A stretch of 64,000 bases of DNA from NCBI RefSeq assembly GCF_900637295.1, contig NZ_LR134363.1:2108001-2172000 (forward strand). Reading direction: 5' to 3'. Positions 29,012 through 37,218 of this stretch are shown here, one piece after another. Made by a program: the position numbers and the translations under genes. The DNA is from Actinomyces slackii. Lineage in GTDB: Bacteria; Actinomycetota; Actinomycetes; Actinomycetales; Actinomycetaceae. Below the pieces are notes generated by a model, which saw nothing but the letters and a program-made list of their open reading frames with translations, was not told the DNA's origin and searched no databases. Every line of letters begins with the position of its first letter. Positions within the stretch are counted from its first letter, which is position 1.

Positions 29012-31873
29012 CTAGCCCATGGCCGGAGGCCTGCCCGGGGGAGGCTGCGGCCAGGTGTATGCGGTGGGAGGCTGTGCGCCCGGTGGTACCGGGCCGCCTG
29101 GGCCCTGCGGCCCGGCGGGGTTGACTCCCCACCCGCCCGCGGGCACGGGCGCCGGACCACCGATCTCCTTGGAGTAGCGGCTGTAGATGAGGGACAGGAC
29201 GAAGCAGATCGCGCCGGCCATGGCCAGGGACAGCACCCTGCCCATCGAGCTCTGGGATCCCATGTCCACCACGGCGAGCTTGAGCACGGCCACGAGCACC
29301 AGGACCAGCCCGTAGTGCCGCAGGGGCGTCAGGCGCTGGCGGAAGCCGACGACGATGCACGCCGCCCCGATGAGCAGGAGAACCACGGAGGTCACCACGG
29401 AGCCGGGGCCCGTCTGGGTCAGCGTCATCACCGAGCCCAGCACGAGGATTGAGCTGCTCATCGCGATGATCAGTGAGGTGCCGGGGCGGCGCGCCCAGGG
29501 CGCCAGCATCCAGGAGCCGCAGCCTCCCAGAGCCGCGACCACCAGGACCACGGCAGCCTTCCAGACCAGGAGAGGCTGCAGCGGGGCGATCAGCAGCAGG
29601 AGCATGCCCGTGGCCTTGAGCAGCAGGGCGCTGAGCACCGCGCCGCCAGTGGGACCGGTGCCGGTCAGGGGGCGCCCGGCCGCATCGATGCCGTAGCGCC
29701 TGCCCACCAGTCGCGCCCCCAGGACCTGCAGCAGTGTCGCCCCGGGGGAGAACAGACCCAGCAGCGCCAGGCTCACGAGCAGGACCCCGGGCAGGATCTG
29801 GGCCAGGCCGAAGGCGTGATTGGAGGCATCGATCATGAGCAGCACGGCCAGGGGGATGAGGGCGACCATGTTGACGGCGGTGATGATCACCGCTGCGCGC
29901 AGGGCGCTTGCCAGGCTCTTGCCGACGGCGGCCGGGGAGGGGTGCCGCGCCGCACCCTCCAGGGAGGCGCTGAGCAGGACGGCCAGCAGGATGGACAGGA
30001 TCGTCAGCCAAGCGGCCGAGCGCCCCTCGAAAAGGAGGAAGACGGCTCCGAAGCCCAGGATGGGGATGACGAGGTGGGCCTCGGCGCACTGGAGCCGGAG
30101 CGCCGGCATCAGGCACAGGGCCACGGCGAGCAGGAGGAGGGGGTAGAGGAGCGGCTCGCCCACGGCCAGCACGACGGCTCCTCCCAGCGCGGGCGCCACG
30201 ACCTGCTGAGCGATGGCCAGGGCGCGGCGCCACTGCTCGGGGGCGGGGAGCGTGGTCAGGGCCACGGAGACGGCCACGAGCATGACCAGGATGGCGATGG
30301 CCACGAGGAGTCCGGCCCAGGCCTCCTCCTGGTGGTCTGCGCGCAGGGCCGTGATGAGCATGGTGTCGATGGCGAGGAGGAACAGGCCCGTGGCCAGCCA
30401 GTCCCATCCGGTCAGTGCGCGCCTGCCGATCCGCCACAGGCACAGGCCGGAGTGGAGGACCTGTGCGATGAGCAGTGCGCTGAGCGTCAGGAGGATCGCG
30501 ATGCTCATGCCCACGGAGGCATCCAGCATGTGCCGCGCGGGGGCGAGGGCCAGCGCGGCGAGGGTGGCGACGATGGAGGTCAGCGGGTACCAGGCGGCCT
30601 GGCGCGTCTCGGGGGCACCGCGTGCCAGGATCGCGCCGCTCAGAGCGAGGACAAGGGCGTAGGCCAGGACGAGCAGCCAGATGACGACTGCCTGCTGCGG
30701 CTGCCGAGAGGCCTCGGCCCCGGCGAACATGATGGTCACCAGTGCTCCGATGGTGGAGACGACGGCGGTGAACAGCACACGGGTCAGGCGCGAGACGATG
30801 AGGAGGAGGACGCCCCAGATGGCCATGAGAAGCATGGCCAGTGGCGCGGAGACCCCGGGCAGGAGCAGGGCGGCGCCGATGACGGCGACGAATCCCAGCC
30901 CACCGCCGGTGCCGGTCAGGGTGCCGGCGGCGACGCGCTGCCCCGGCCGGGTGATGGACAGGGCCAACCCCACGGCCGTCAGGCTTCCCGCGAGCAGGGC
31001 CAGGCCCCCGATCTTGAGCAGATCGGGGATGGAGTCCCAGACCAGGGCGATCAGGCTCACCGCGGCGGCGATGACCAGGAGGGCCGCGGCGCCTGACAGG
31101 AGGAACATGCCGAGCTTGCCCTCCTGAATGATGCGCTCGAGCCATGGCCAGGCGGGCTTGGGAGCAGCGGCGGTAGCGCCAGCGCCGACGCCGGGGCCCG
31201 TCGGAGGGGCGCCTGGCATGGGAGGCCTGCCGACAGGCCACTGGGGCGGCACGGGGCCGCCGGGTGGTGCCAAGCGCTGGTCGGGGCGCATCGGCTGGTA
31301 GTGGTAGGCAGCGGGCCAGCCCGGTGCGAAGCCTGGGTGGGGATGTTGAAGGGGTGGATGGGCGAGGCCGGCAGGAGGTACGGGCAGCGCCCGGCCCGCC
31401 GGTGGGATCGAGGGCGGGGCGAAGGCCGCGGCGGGCTGGGTGGGCGCTGAGGGCTGATCCGCCTTGATGGGCTCGGCGGGCTTGGCGGGGTCGGTGGCCG
31501 ACTCGGCTGCTTCGGAGGGCGAGACTCGCCCGTACTGTTGTCCAGCCGCGCTCGTCGCCGAGGAGGCGGCATGGGGATCTGGAGCAAAGGGGCTGTCAGC
31601 GTCGTCGGGGTTGTCGGGGTCGTCGGCGTCGTCGGGGACGATGCCGTAGGACGGGGCGGGTTGGTGGGGCGTGCTGAGCTCCCCTTGGGATGCCGATGCC
31701 TCATTGGTTGTCTCAGTGGTTGTCTCAGCGGTTGTCTCAACGATGGCCGAGGGGCCGCTGTGGGGAGGCATCAGGGCGGCGTGCCTGGCGAGCCAGTCGA
31801 TCTTGCGCTCAAGGAGGTCCAGGCGCTGCATGATCTGGTCCGTGGTGGGCCCTGATGGGAACGGCGATGACAT
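29012..31873 (-). CDS. DUF2339 polytopic membrane protein
   Basis: A 953-residue protein with a short N-terminal helix (TTDQIMQRLDLLERKIDWLARH), a low-complexity Pro/Ala/Asp/Thr cytosolic region (about 40-260), and then more than twenty hydrophobic helices to the C-terminus. This layout matches the DUF2339 family, whose function is unknown. The ATG at 31873 is chosen because AGGAGG lies 6-7 bases upstream; the frame extends 40 codons further without support. It is convergent with uvrA (31 bases apart) and divergent from the UDP-glucose pyrophosphorylase gene. Confidence 0.85.
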   Translation of the reverse strand: MSSPFPSGPTTDQIMQRLDLLERKIDWLARHAALMPPHSGPSAIVETTAETTTETTNEASASQGELSTPHQPAPSYGIVPDDADDPDNPDDADSPFAPDPHAASSATSAAGQQYGRVSPSEAAESATDPAKPAEPIKADQPSAPTQPAAAFAPPSIPPAGRALPVPPAGLAHPPLQHPHPGFAPGWPAAYHYQPMRPDQRLAPPGGPVPPQWPVGRPPMPGAPPTGPGVGAGATAAAPKPAWPWLERIIQEGKLGMFLLSGAAALLVIAAAVSLIALVWDSIPDLLKIGGLALLAGSLTAVGLALSITRPGQRVAAGTLTGTGGGLGFVAVIGAALLLPGVSAPLAMLLMAIWGVLLLIVSRLTRVLFTAVVSTIGALVTIMFAGAEASRQPQQAVVIWLLVLAYALVLALSGAILARGAPETRQAAWYPLTSIVATLAALALAPARHMLDASVGMSIAILLTLSALLIAQVLHSGLCLWRIGRRALTGWDWLATGLFLLAIDTMLITALRADHQEEAWAGLLVAIAILVMLVAVSVALTTLPAPEQWRRALAIAQQVVAPALGGAVVLAVGEPLLYPLLLLAVALCLMPALRLQCAEAHLVIPILGFGAVFLLFEGRSAAWLTILSILLAVLLSASLEGAARHPSPAAVGKSLASALRAAVIITAVNMVALIPLAVLLMIDASNHAFGLAQILPGVLLVSLALLGLFSPGATLLQVLGARLVGRRYGIDAAGRPLTGTGPTGGAVLSALLLKATGMLLLLIAPLQPLLVWKAAVVLVVAALGGCGSWMLAPWARRPGTSLIIAMSSSILVLGSVMTLTQTGPGSVVTSVVLLLIGAACIVVGFRQRLTPLRHYGLVLVLVAVLKLAVVDMGSQSSMGRVLSLAMAGAICFVLSLIYSRYSKEIGGPAPVPAGGWGVNPAGPQGPGGPVPPGAQPPTAYTWPQPPPGRPPAMG

Positions 31874-32030
31874 GTGCTCCTCCTTGCGCCTTCGGCAGCA
31901 CGAACAGCGTAGGCGCTCGCCGCACCGGTGACCACGGGGAGTGCCCACCAGTGGATGACGAGAAGCGGACGTGATCACGCTCCTATCGAACAATTTCGCA
32001 CATTAGCAGACGTGATCGCTCATTCTGAGG

Positions 32031-32036
32031 TAGTCT
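32031..32036 (+). promoter_or_regulatory. -10 element of the UGPase gene, leaderless
   Basis: TAGTCT ends 6 bases before the ATG at 32043. The upstream 31980-32030 is A+T-rich compared with the surroundings. Confidence 0.6.
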
Positions 32037-32042
32037 GCTGCC

Positions 32043-33419
32043 ATGAGCGAGACCGGACTCACCCAGGCTGTCAGGAAGATGCGCGACGCGGGCGTTGCCG
32101 AGCAGGCGATCGACGTCTTCTCCCACTACTACCGTGAGCTGGAGGAGGGGGCCACCGGCCTCATCCCCGAGGAGACCATTGAGCCGCTGACCAGCATCGA
32201 CTCCATCGACGATGTCGAGATCAGTGAGAGTGATGCGCGCGAGGCCCTCAGGCGCACCGCCATCATCAAGCTCAACGGCGGCCTGGGCACCTCGATGGGC
32301 CTGGATCAGGCCAAGTCGCTCCTGCCCGTGCGCGAGGGCAAGACCTTCCTGGATCTCATCGTCGATCAGGTGAGGGCCGCCCGTCAGCGCTACGGGGCCA
32401 CCCTCCCCCTCATCCTCATGAACTCCTTCCGCACCAGGCAGGACTCCCTGGCCGCTCTCGAGGCCCACCCGGATATTCGCGTCGAGGGCCTGCCGCTGGA
32501 TTTCCTGCAGAATCGCGAGCCCAAGCTGCGCGCCGATGACCTGACCCCGGTGACCTGGGAGGCCGATCCCGATCTGGAGTGGTGCCCGCCGGGGCATGGC
32601 GACATCTACACGGCACTGGTCGCCTCCGGCGTTCTCGACGCCCTGCTGGACAAGGGCTATCGCTATGCGATGACCTCGAACTCGGACAACCTGGGCGCGG
32701 CTCCCTCGGCGCGCATCGCGGGGTGGTTCGCGGCCTCAGGCGCCCCCTACGCCCCGGAGATGTGCCGGCGCACCCCGGCCGATGTCAAGGGCGGGCACCT
32801 CGCCGTGCGCAAGAGTGATGGGCGCATCATCCTGCGGGATACGGCTCAGACCCCCGCGGACCAGATGCACTACTTCACCGACCAGTTCCGCCACCCCTTC
32901 TTCCACACCAACAACCTCTGGTTCGATCTGGAGGTCCTGCGTGACACGCTGGCGGAGCGCCGGGGCATTCTGGGGCTGCCGCTGATCAAGAACAGCAAGA
33001 CCGTGGATCCCTCCGATCCCGCCTCTCCCGCCGTCATCCAACTGGAGACCGCGATGGGGGCGGCCGTGGAGGCCTTCGAGGGGGCGACGGCGGTGGAGGT
33101 CCCCCGCAGCCGCTTCCTACCGGTCAAGACCACCAATGATCTGCTGCTGCTGCGCTCGGATGTCTACGAGGTCGATGAGGATGGACTGCTGGTCCAGACC
33201 GTGGAGGAGGCCTGCACCGTCAGCCTCGACCCGGCGCACTACAAGACCATCAGGGATTTCGAGAAGCGCTTCCCCGTCGGGGCGCCCTCGTTGCGCGGGG
33301 CGCGCTCGCTGAGCGTCACCGGCGATTGGACGTTCGGTGCCAGCGTGGTCGCGACTGGCGAGGCCTGCGTGAGTGCCCAAGGCGCGCCTGGCCGGATTGA
33401 CGACGGCGCCAGGATCTGA
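32043..33419 (+). CDS. UTP-glucose-1-phosphate uridylyltransferase, eukaryote-type
   Basis: A 458-residue UDPGP-family enzyme making UDP-glucose from glucose-1-phosphate and UTP. The nucleotide-binding signature KLNGGLGTSMG lies near 75-85 with KSLLPVREGKTF after it; SNSDNLGA, GGHLAVRKSD and NTNNLWFDL-type segments follow. It belongs to the UGP2-like group found in eukaryotes and some Actinobacteria such as Bifidobacterium, not the GalU family. UDP-glucose would feed envelope glycan synthesis such as the operon at 17299-21112. The 3' end is overlapped by an antisense frame. Confidence 0.93.
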   Translation: MSETGLTQAVRKMRDAGVAEQAIDVFSHYYRELEEGATGLIPEETIEPLTSIDSIDDVEISESDAREALRRTAIIKLNGGLGTSMGLDQAKSLLPVREGKTFLDLIVDQVRAARQRYGATLPLILMNSFRTRQDSLAALEAHPDIRVEGLPLDFLQNREPKLRADDLTPVTWEADPDLEWCPPGHGDIYTALVASGVLDALLDKGYRYAMTSNSDNLGAAPSARIAGWFAASGAPYAPEMCRRTPADVKGGHLAVRKSDGRIILRDTAQTPADQMHYFTDQFRHPFFHTNNLWFDLEVLRDTLAERRGILGLPLIKNSKTVDPSDPASPAVIQLETAMGAAVEAFEGATAVEVPRSRFLPVKTTNDLLLLRSDVYEVDEDGLLVQTVEEACTVSLDPAHYKTIRDFEKRFPVGAPSLRGARSLSVTGDWTFGASVVATGEACVSAQGAPGRIDDGARI

Positions 33420-33642
33420 GGGGCACGCAGCGGCGCACGGGCAGAATGCTCCGGGAAGCCGGGCCGCAGGCCGGGGCCAGTCGGATTCCGACGGCCTCGG
33501 CCTCACGACTCCCTGATGCGCCAAGGGGCTCGGGGATGGGAAGCGGCGGAGGGTTGGCGATGACCTCGAGGATCCTGATCTCCTCCTGGGTCTCGGCTCT
33601 GAGCTCGTCGAGGATGGCGATGAGTTCTTCGAAGGCCTCCAT
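33316..33642 (-). CDS. Hypothetical short protein overlapping the UGPase gene end
   Basis: The frame encodes 108 residues. The first 35 (MEAFEELIAILDELRAETQEE onward) form a convincing acidic amphipathic helix, and the ATG has GGAG 9 bases upstream. After about residue 75 the frame runs antisense through the last 104 bases of the UGPase gene and becomes Arg-rich with no protein-like pattern. It may be a real small gene that lost its proper stop, or a gene remnant. No family recognised. Confidence 0.4.
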   Translation of the reverse strand: MEAFEELIAILDELRAETQEEIRILEVIANPPPLPIPEPLGASGSREAEAVGIRLAPACGPASRSILPVRRCVPLRSWRRRQSGQARLGHSRRPRQSRPRWHRTSNRR

Positions 33643-34137
33643 GCCTGTGCTCCTATCCGAATCATGGGTGTGGCGAGGACTCCTGGCTGCGGGTGCGGCA
33701 GTGCGGATGAGCACCATGGTGAGGGGTCGACGCTGGGATGAGGACTGCTGAGGGATGGGGAGAGGTTCCCCTCCCCGGAACAATGGGCACCAGGTGCCCG
33801 CGGTCATGTGCCTGGCCGGGTTGGGGCAGAGCCACCGCTGTGCCCTTCCCCATCCGCGGCCGTCACGAGCATACCCAAGGATGCCGGGCGAGGCGGGCTG
33901 GGAGGATCGATTGATGAGACCAGATCAGGCTGATTTTCAGCGCCAACTCACAGCAAGACGCGTAACCGACAGCCTCCTGATAAATATCTGAAAGTTCGGT
34001 GGAGTCGGCCTTCGTGCAACCGGGGAGGGTGCCCGGGATCGGGGATCGTGGGGGCCGCCCGAGCCTCGCCGCGATGTGAGGGTCTGGAGGCCCGGCGGCG
34101 TCGGCGGTCTGCGAACCCCGCCACGGGCCGCTGTTGC
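33643..34137. other. Gene-poor segment before the duplicated membrane-protein genes
   Basis: No convincing large gene is seen on either strand. It contains a small frame at 33914-33991, a short inverted repeat GGGCACC/GGTGCCC near 33785-33801, and an A+T-richer patch (about 33925-34010). Composition is less GC-rich than in the flanking core genes. Confidence 0.4.
33914..33991 (+). CDS. Possible 25-residue peptide
   Basis: The frame MRPDQADFQRQLTARRVTDS plus LLINI has GGAGGA at 33901-33906, 7 bases before the ATG. It is mostly polar and basic with a short hydrophobic end. Nothing else supports it; it could also be the start of a decayed gene. Confidence 0.3.
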   Translation: MRPDQADFQRQLTARRVTDSLLINI

Positions 34138-34189
34138 TGGTGTATAACGGATCGCAGGCGTCGGCGGGTGAGTTCCCGGCTCCGTCGGT
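34138..34189 (+). repeat. Duplicated promoter/leader block, copy 1
   Basis: This 52-base block recurs at 35328-35379 with only a few changes, starting TGGTGTATAACGGAT. It includes TATAAC (34143-34148) preceded by TG, an extended -10-like promoter. It lies about 150 bases before the first eight-cysteine gene. Confidence 0.7.
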
Positions 34190-34295
34190 GGGCATCCGCC
34201 CTGTGCGCTCGGGCCCGCCTCGCAGGACTCATTGGACGGCCGGTCGGCCGCGCCTGGACGCATCCGTGCAGGAGCGCGAGATAGAAGGACGTACC

Positions 34296-35138
34296 ATGCA
34301 CCACCACCCGGTTCCCGGGCAGCACATACCCCGCGACCAGGCACTCCCTGGTGCGGGGTACTACCACTGGGCCCCGACGGCGCGGCCCCCGGCAGTCGTG
34401 ATGCATCCCTATGGCCCACAGCCCGGCCCTCGGCGGGGCCGGCGGGGTGGGAGGCGCGGTCGGCGCCTCTGGATCCTCATCACCGTGGTGGTCGTCGTGG
34501 CGCTCGTGTACGTGGCTGTCGTGCTGAAGCCCAGGCTGGGTGACCTGCACTGGAAGGACATCACCTTTGCCCAGGTCGGCGAGTGCGTGTCCGACCCATC
34601 GCGCGGCACGGGCAAGGTTGTCGGCTGCGGCAACAAGCGGGCGCAGTACCGCATTCTCGCACTGGCCAGGAGCAGCGCCGACTGCGTGACCGTCGCCGGC
34701 GCGGAGTCGATCTACTATGAGAATGGCTTCGTGGCGTGCATGGCGCTGGTGTCCTCTGATCGTGCCAAGGAGATCAACACCATCGCGGCCGGTGACTGCG
34801 TCACTCTGACCGAAGGGACGCCTCGGGGCTCGGCCGCCTCCGCCTCGCCCGGCGCCCAGGAGCGCACGGCGGAGCGCTCGCTGTGCGAATCGGGGGCCTA
34901 CCCGGTCCTGGCCGTCGCCCAGGGCAAGCCCTCCGGGTTGATCGCGGACTCACGTGCCCCGGGCCGCGAGGTGTGCACCGGGGTAGAGGAGTCCGTTACC
35001 TGGGTCTACAGCTGGAATCTGGAGCGGATCATCCCGCCCGACGGCGATCGCGGCTCGATCGAGTCCCTCCGCGTGACCTCGGCTGAGGATGCGAACATCT
35101 TCGATTTCTCCCTGTGCCTGGGGAGTCCGATCATGTGA
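34296..35138 (+). CDS. Eight-cysteine membrane-anchored protein, copy 1
   Basis: A 280-residue protein that begins MHHHPVPGQ and has a Pro/Tyr/Gly-rich cytosolic N-terminus (about 1-45), a basic stop-transfer patch (RRGRRGGRRGRR), one transmembrane helix (LWILITVVVVVALVYVAVVL, about 62-81) and an exported domain. That domain has eight cysteines in short contexts GECV, GCGN, DCV, VACM, GDCV, LCES, EVCT and SLCL, all kept in the second copy. The layout recalls actinobacterial LppU/septum-formation-like proteins, but no family is certain. AGAAGGA at 34283-34289 sets the start. About 70% identical to the gene at 35419. Confidence 0.75.
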   Translation: MHHHPVPGQHIPRDQALPGAGYYHWAPTARPPAVVMHPYGPQPGPRRGRRGGRRGRRLWILITVVVVVALVYVAVVLKPRLGDLHWKDITFAQVGECVSDPSRGTGKVVGCGNKRAQYRILALARSSADCVTVAGAESIYYENGFVACMALVSSDRAKEINTIAAGDCVTLTEGTPRGSAASASPGAQERTAERSLCESGAYPVLAVAQGKPSGLIADSRAPGREVCTGVEESVTWVYSWNLERIIPPDGDRGSIESLRVTSAEDANIFDFSLCLGSPIM

Positions 35139-35327
35139 GTGGCGGGCCGCCAGTCCGACGCCGTTCTGCTGCGCCAGTGGGAGTTGTCCACGATGTCCTA
35201 TGGCGCTGAGGCATCCCGGGCGACTCGGCGCATCTGCGGCGCTTCAGTGGCCGGTAGAGGAGACGTGGTGGCATTGCCCTGCCCGGATTGAGCTCCCCAT
35301 TGCTAACCCTGCCCCGGGCAGCCATCA

Positions 35328-35379
35328 CTGGTGTATAACGGATTGCATGCGTCGGCGGGTGAGTTCCCGGCTCCGTCGA
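35328..35379 (+). repeat. Duplicated promoter/leader block, copy 2
   Basis: Near-copy of 34138-34189, again with TATAAC (35334-35339). It shows that the duplication includes the upstream control region and not only the coding sequence. Confidence 0.7.
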
Positions 35380-35418
35380 TGCACCTCAGCGCGGGAGCGC
35401 GAGTCAGGAGGACATGTC

Positions 35419-36258
35419 ATGCACCACCACCCGGCTCCCGGGCCGTACGGGCCCCATAACCAGGCGCTCCCTGGTGCGGGGTACTACCACTGGACTCCTG
35501 CGGCACAGCCGCCGGGCACGGCGATGCCTCCCTATGGTCCGCAGTCCGGCCCGCGGCAGGGCGGGAGGAGCAGTAAGCGCCTCAACCTGATCATCATCGC
35601 CGTGGCGATCATCGTGGTTCTCCTGTGCGCGGCTGTCATGCTGAAGCCCGCGTTGGAGGATCTTGGCCGGAAGGACATCACCTCTGCCCAGGTCGGCGAA
35701 TGCGTGACCGATCCGTCGCAAGGCTCCGGCAAGGTGATCGACTGCGGCAACGAGCGGGCGAAGTATCGGATCGTCGACCTAGCTGAAGATAGCCCCGAAT
35801 GTGTCAAGGTTGCCGGCGCGGAGTCGATCTATTACGAGAATGGCTTCGTGGCGTGCATGGCGTTGGCCTCCTCTGATCTCGCCAAGGAGATCAATACCAT
35901 CGCAGCCGGTGATTGCGTCACCCTGACCGAAGGACAGCCTCGGGGCTCGGCCGCCGCCTCCGCCTCGCCCGGCGCCCAGGAGATCACGGCGGAGCGCTCG
36001 CCGTGCGAATCGGGAGCCTTTCCGGTCCTGGCTGTCGCCGAAGGCACGGTCCCCACCCTGCTCTCGGACTCAGACCTCCCGGGTGCCGAGGTGTGCACCG
36101 GGGTGGAGGAGCCGATCGACTCGGTCTACAGCTGGCGCCTGGAGCGGATCATCCCTCCCGACGGCGACCGCAACCCGATTGAGTCTCTCCGTGTGACTAT
36201 GGCCAAGGACACGAATAGGTTCGACTTCTCCCTGTGCCTGGGGGACCCGGTCCCGTGA
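35419..36258 (+). CDS. Eight-cysteine membrane-anchored protein, copy 2
   Basis: A 279-residue paralog of the preceding gene. It begins MHHHPAPGP, has a Pro/Gly/Tyr-rich N-terminus, a transmembrane helix (IIIAVAIIVVLLCAAVML, about 57-75) and the same eight cysteines; the central block AGAESIYYENGFVACMAL and the tail SLCLG are almost unchanged. The middle (for example EGTVPTLLSDSDLPGAE against QGKPSGLIADSRAPGRE) has diverged. CAGGAGGA at 35405-35412 precedes the ATG. Its own promoter copy suggests independent expression. Function unknown; likely a surface or septal protein. Confidence 0.75.
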   Translation: MHHHPAPGPYGPHNQALPGAGYYHWTPAAQPPGTAMPPYGPQSGPRQGGRSSKRLNLIIIAVAIIVVLLCAAVMLKPALEDLGRKDITSAQVGECVTDPSQGSGKVIDCGNERAKYRIVDLAEDSPECVKVAGAESIYYENGFVACMALASSDLAKEINTIAAGDCVTLTEGQPRGSAAASASPGAQEITAERSPCESGAFPVLAVAEGTVPTLLSDSDLPGAEVCTGVEEPIDSVYSWRLERIIPPDGDRNPIESLRVTMAKDTNRFDFSLCLGDPVP

Positions 36259-36471
36259 GCGGCGGGTTCGGCCTCGCGACCTGCTGTTGACAAGACAGTT
36301 GATCAGAGCCGCCCTGGTGCGAGCAGGTCTGGTTGTCTGGGGCTTGGCTCCAGGAGGTCTGGGTCGAGGACGTTTGGGTCTTGACGTTGGTGGGGGTGGT
36401 TTGGGTAGTGTTGGTGTTGGTCTCGAGGGTGAGGCCCGTGCTGGTTCGGATCGCATGGAGGGTGGCCGCTC

Positions 36472-37218
36472 ATGGGTGTGCGGGTTGCTGGGTCGGTTGT
36501 TGGTGCGCGTGCTGGGCGCTCTGGCGAGCGTGGTGCTGGTCGGGCTGGCCTGCTGGGGCTGGTTGGCGCTGTGGCCGTGGCTGCCTTGGTGCTGGTGGTG
36601 GCGGGGTGCTCGGGTGGGGCCTCGCATGCGGAGATGATGGCCAGTCAGCAGGCGACGTGGGATGCGCAGCGGTCTGCGGCGGCCAGTGCCAGTGCGAGTG
36701 CTGCGGCCAGTGCTTCGGCGGTGGTCAGTGCCAGTGCTGCTGCTGAGGGGCTGAGTGTGGAGGAGTGGGGGCTTAAGCAGGAGGCTTTGGCCACTGCGGC
36801 GCCGGTGATGCCCGAGTTGGCGACTTACAACACTCCCGAGGGCCGAGGCGCCGCCGCCGAGTACTTCATCTCGCTTTACCCGTACGTGTATTCGACTGGT
36901 GATCTCACCGAGTGGAAAGCCATGAGTGAAGAAGGCTGCGAATTCTGCCAATCTGTCATTGACAATGTGACGGCTCTTCATGATTCGGGCGGCTGGATGG
37001 ACCCTTGGGAGTTTTCCGTTACCGACTCGACGATCTATGTTCAGAATGAGGGCTACGATTATGCGGCCGTGGATGTGACGATCAGTCAGGGTGAGGCCAG
37101 TAAGCATGACGGTAAAGGTGGGAAGACCGCCTATGATGCCAGCCCTGAGGACAAGATCAAACTAGCGCTCCGGTGGAATGGAAATCGCTGGATCGTACGG
37201 GAGGGGCAGCATCTGTGA
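36472..37218 (+). CDS. DUF6318-type lipoprotein
   Basis: A 248-residue predicted lipoprotein. A basic n-region and hydrophobic segment end in the lipobox VVAGC with lipidation site C46. A Ser/Ala repeat linker (about 67-90) follows. The C-terminal domain includes NTPEGRGAAAEYFISLYPYVYSTGD, CEFC and WMDPWEF, which fit the DUF6318 family of actinobacterial lipoproteins (unknown function). Codon use is less GC-biased than in core genes. The stop overlaps the start of the next gene (GTGA), indicating an operon. Confidence 0.75.
   Translation: MGVRVAGSVVGARAGRSGERGAGRAGLLGLVGAVAVAALVLVVAGCSGGASHAEMMASQQATWDAQRSAAASASASAAASASAVVSASAAAEGLSVEEWGLKQEALATAAPVMPELATYNTPEGRGAAAEYFISLYPYVYSTGDLTEWKAMSEEGCEFCQSVIDNVTALHDSGGWMDPWEFSVTDSTIYVQNEGYDYAAVDVTISQGEASKHDGKGGKTAYDASPEDKIKLALRWNGNRWIVREGQHL

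Noticed and set aside
34134-34295. Earlier ATG for the first eight-cysteine gene
   Set aside because: It would translate the duplicated promoter block; ATG 34296 has AGAAGGA and aligns with the second copy.
36070-37107. 345-codon minus-strand frame over the surface-protein genes
   Set aside because: It is a shadow of the lipoprotein and the second eight-cysteine gene, made of Arg/Thr/Pro-rich sequence with no ribosome binding site.
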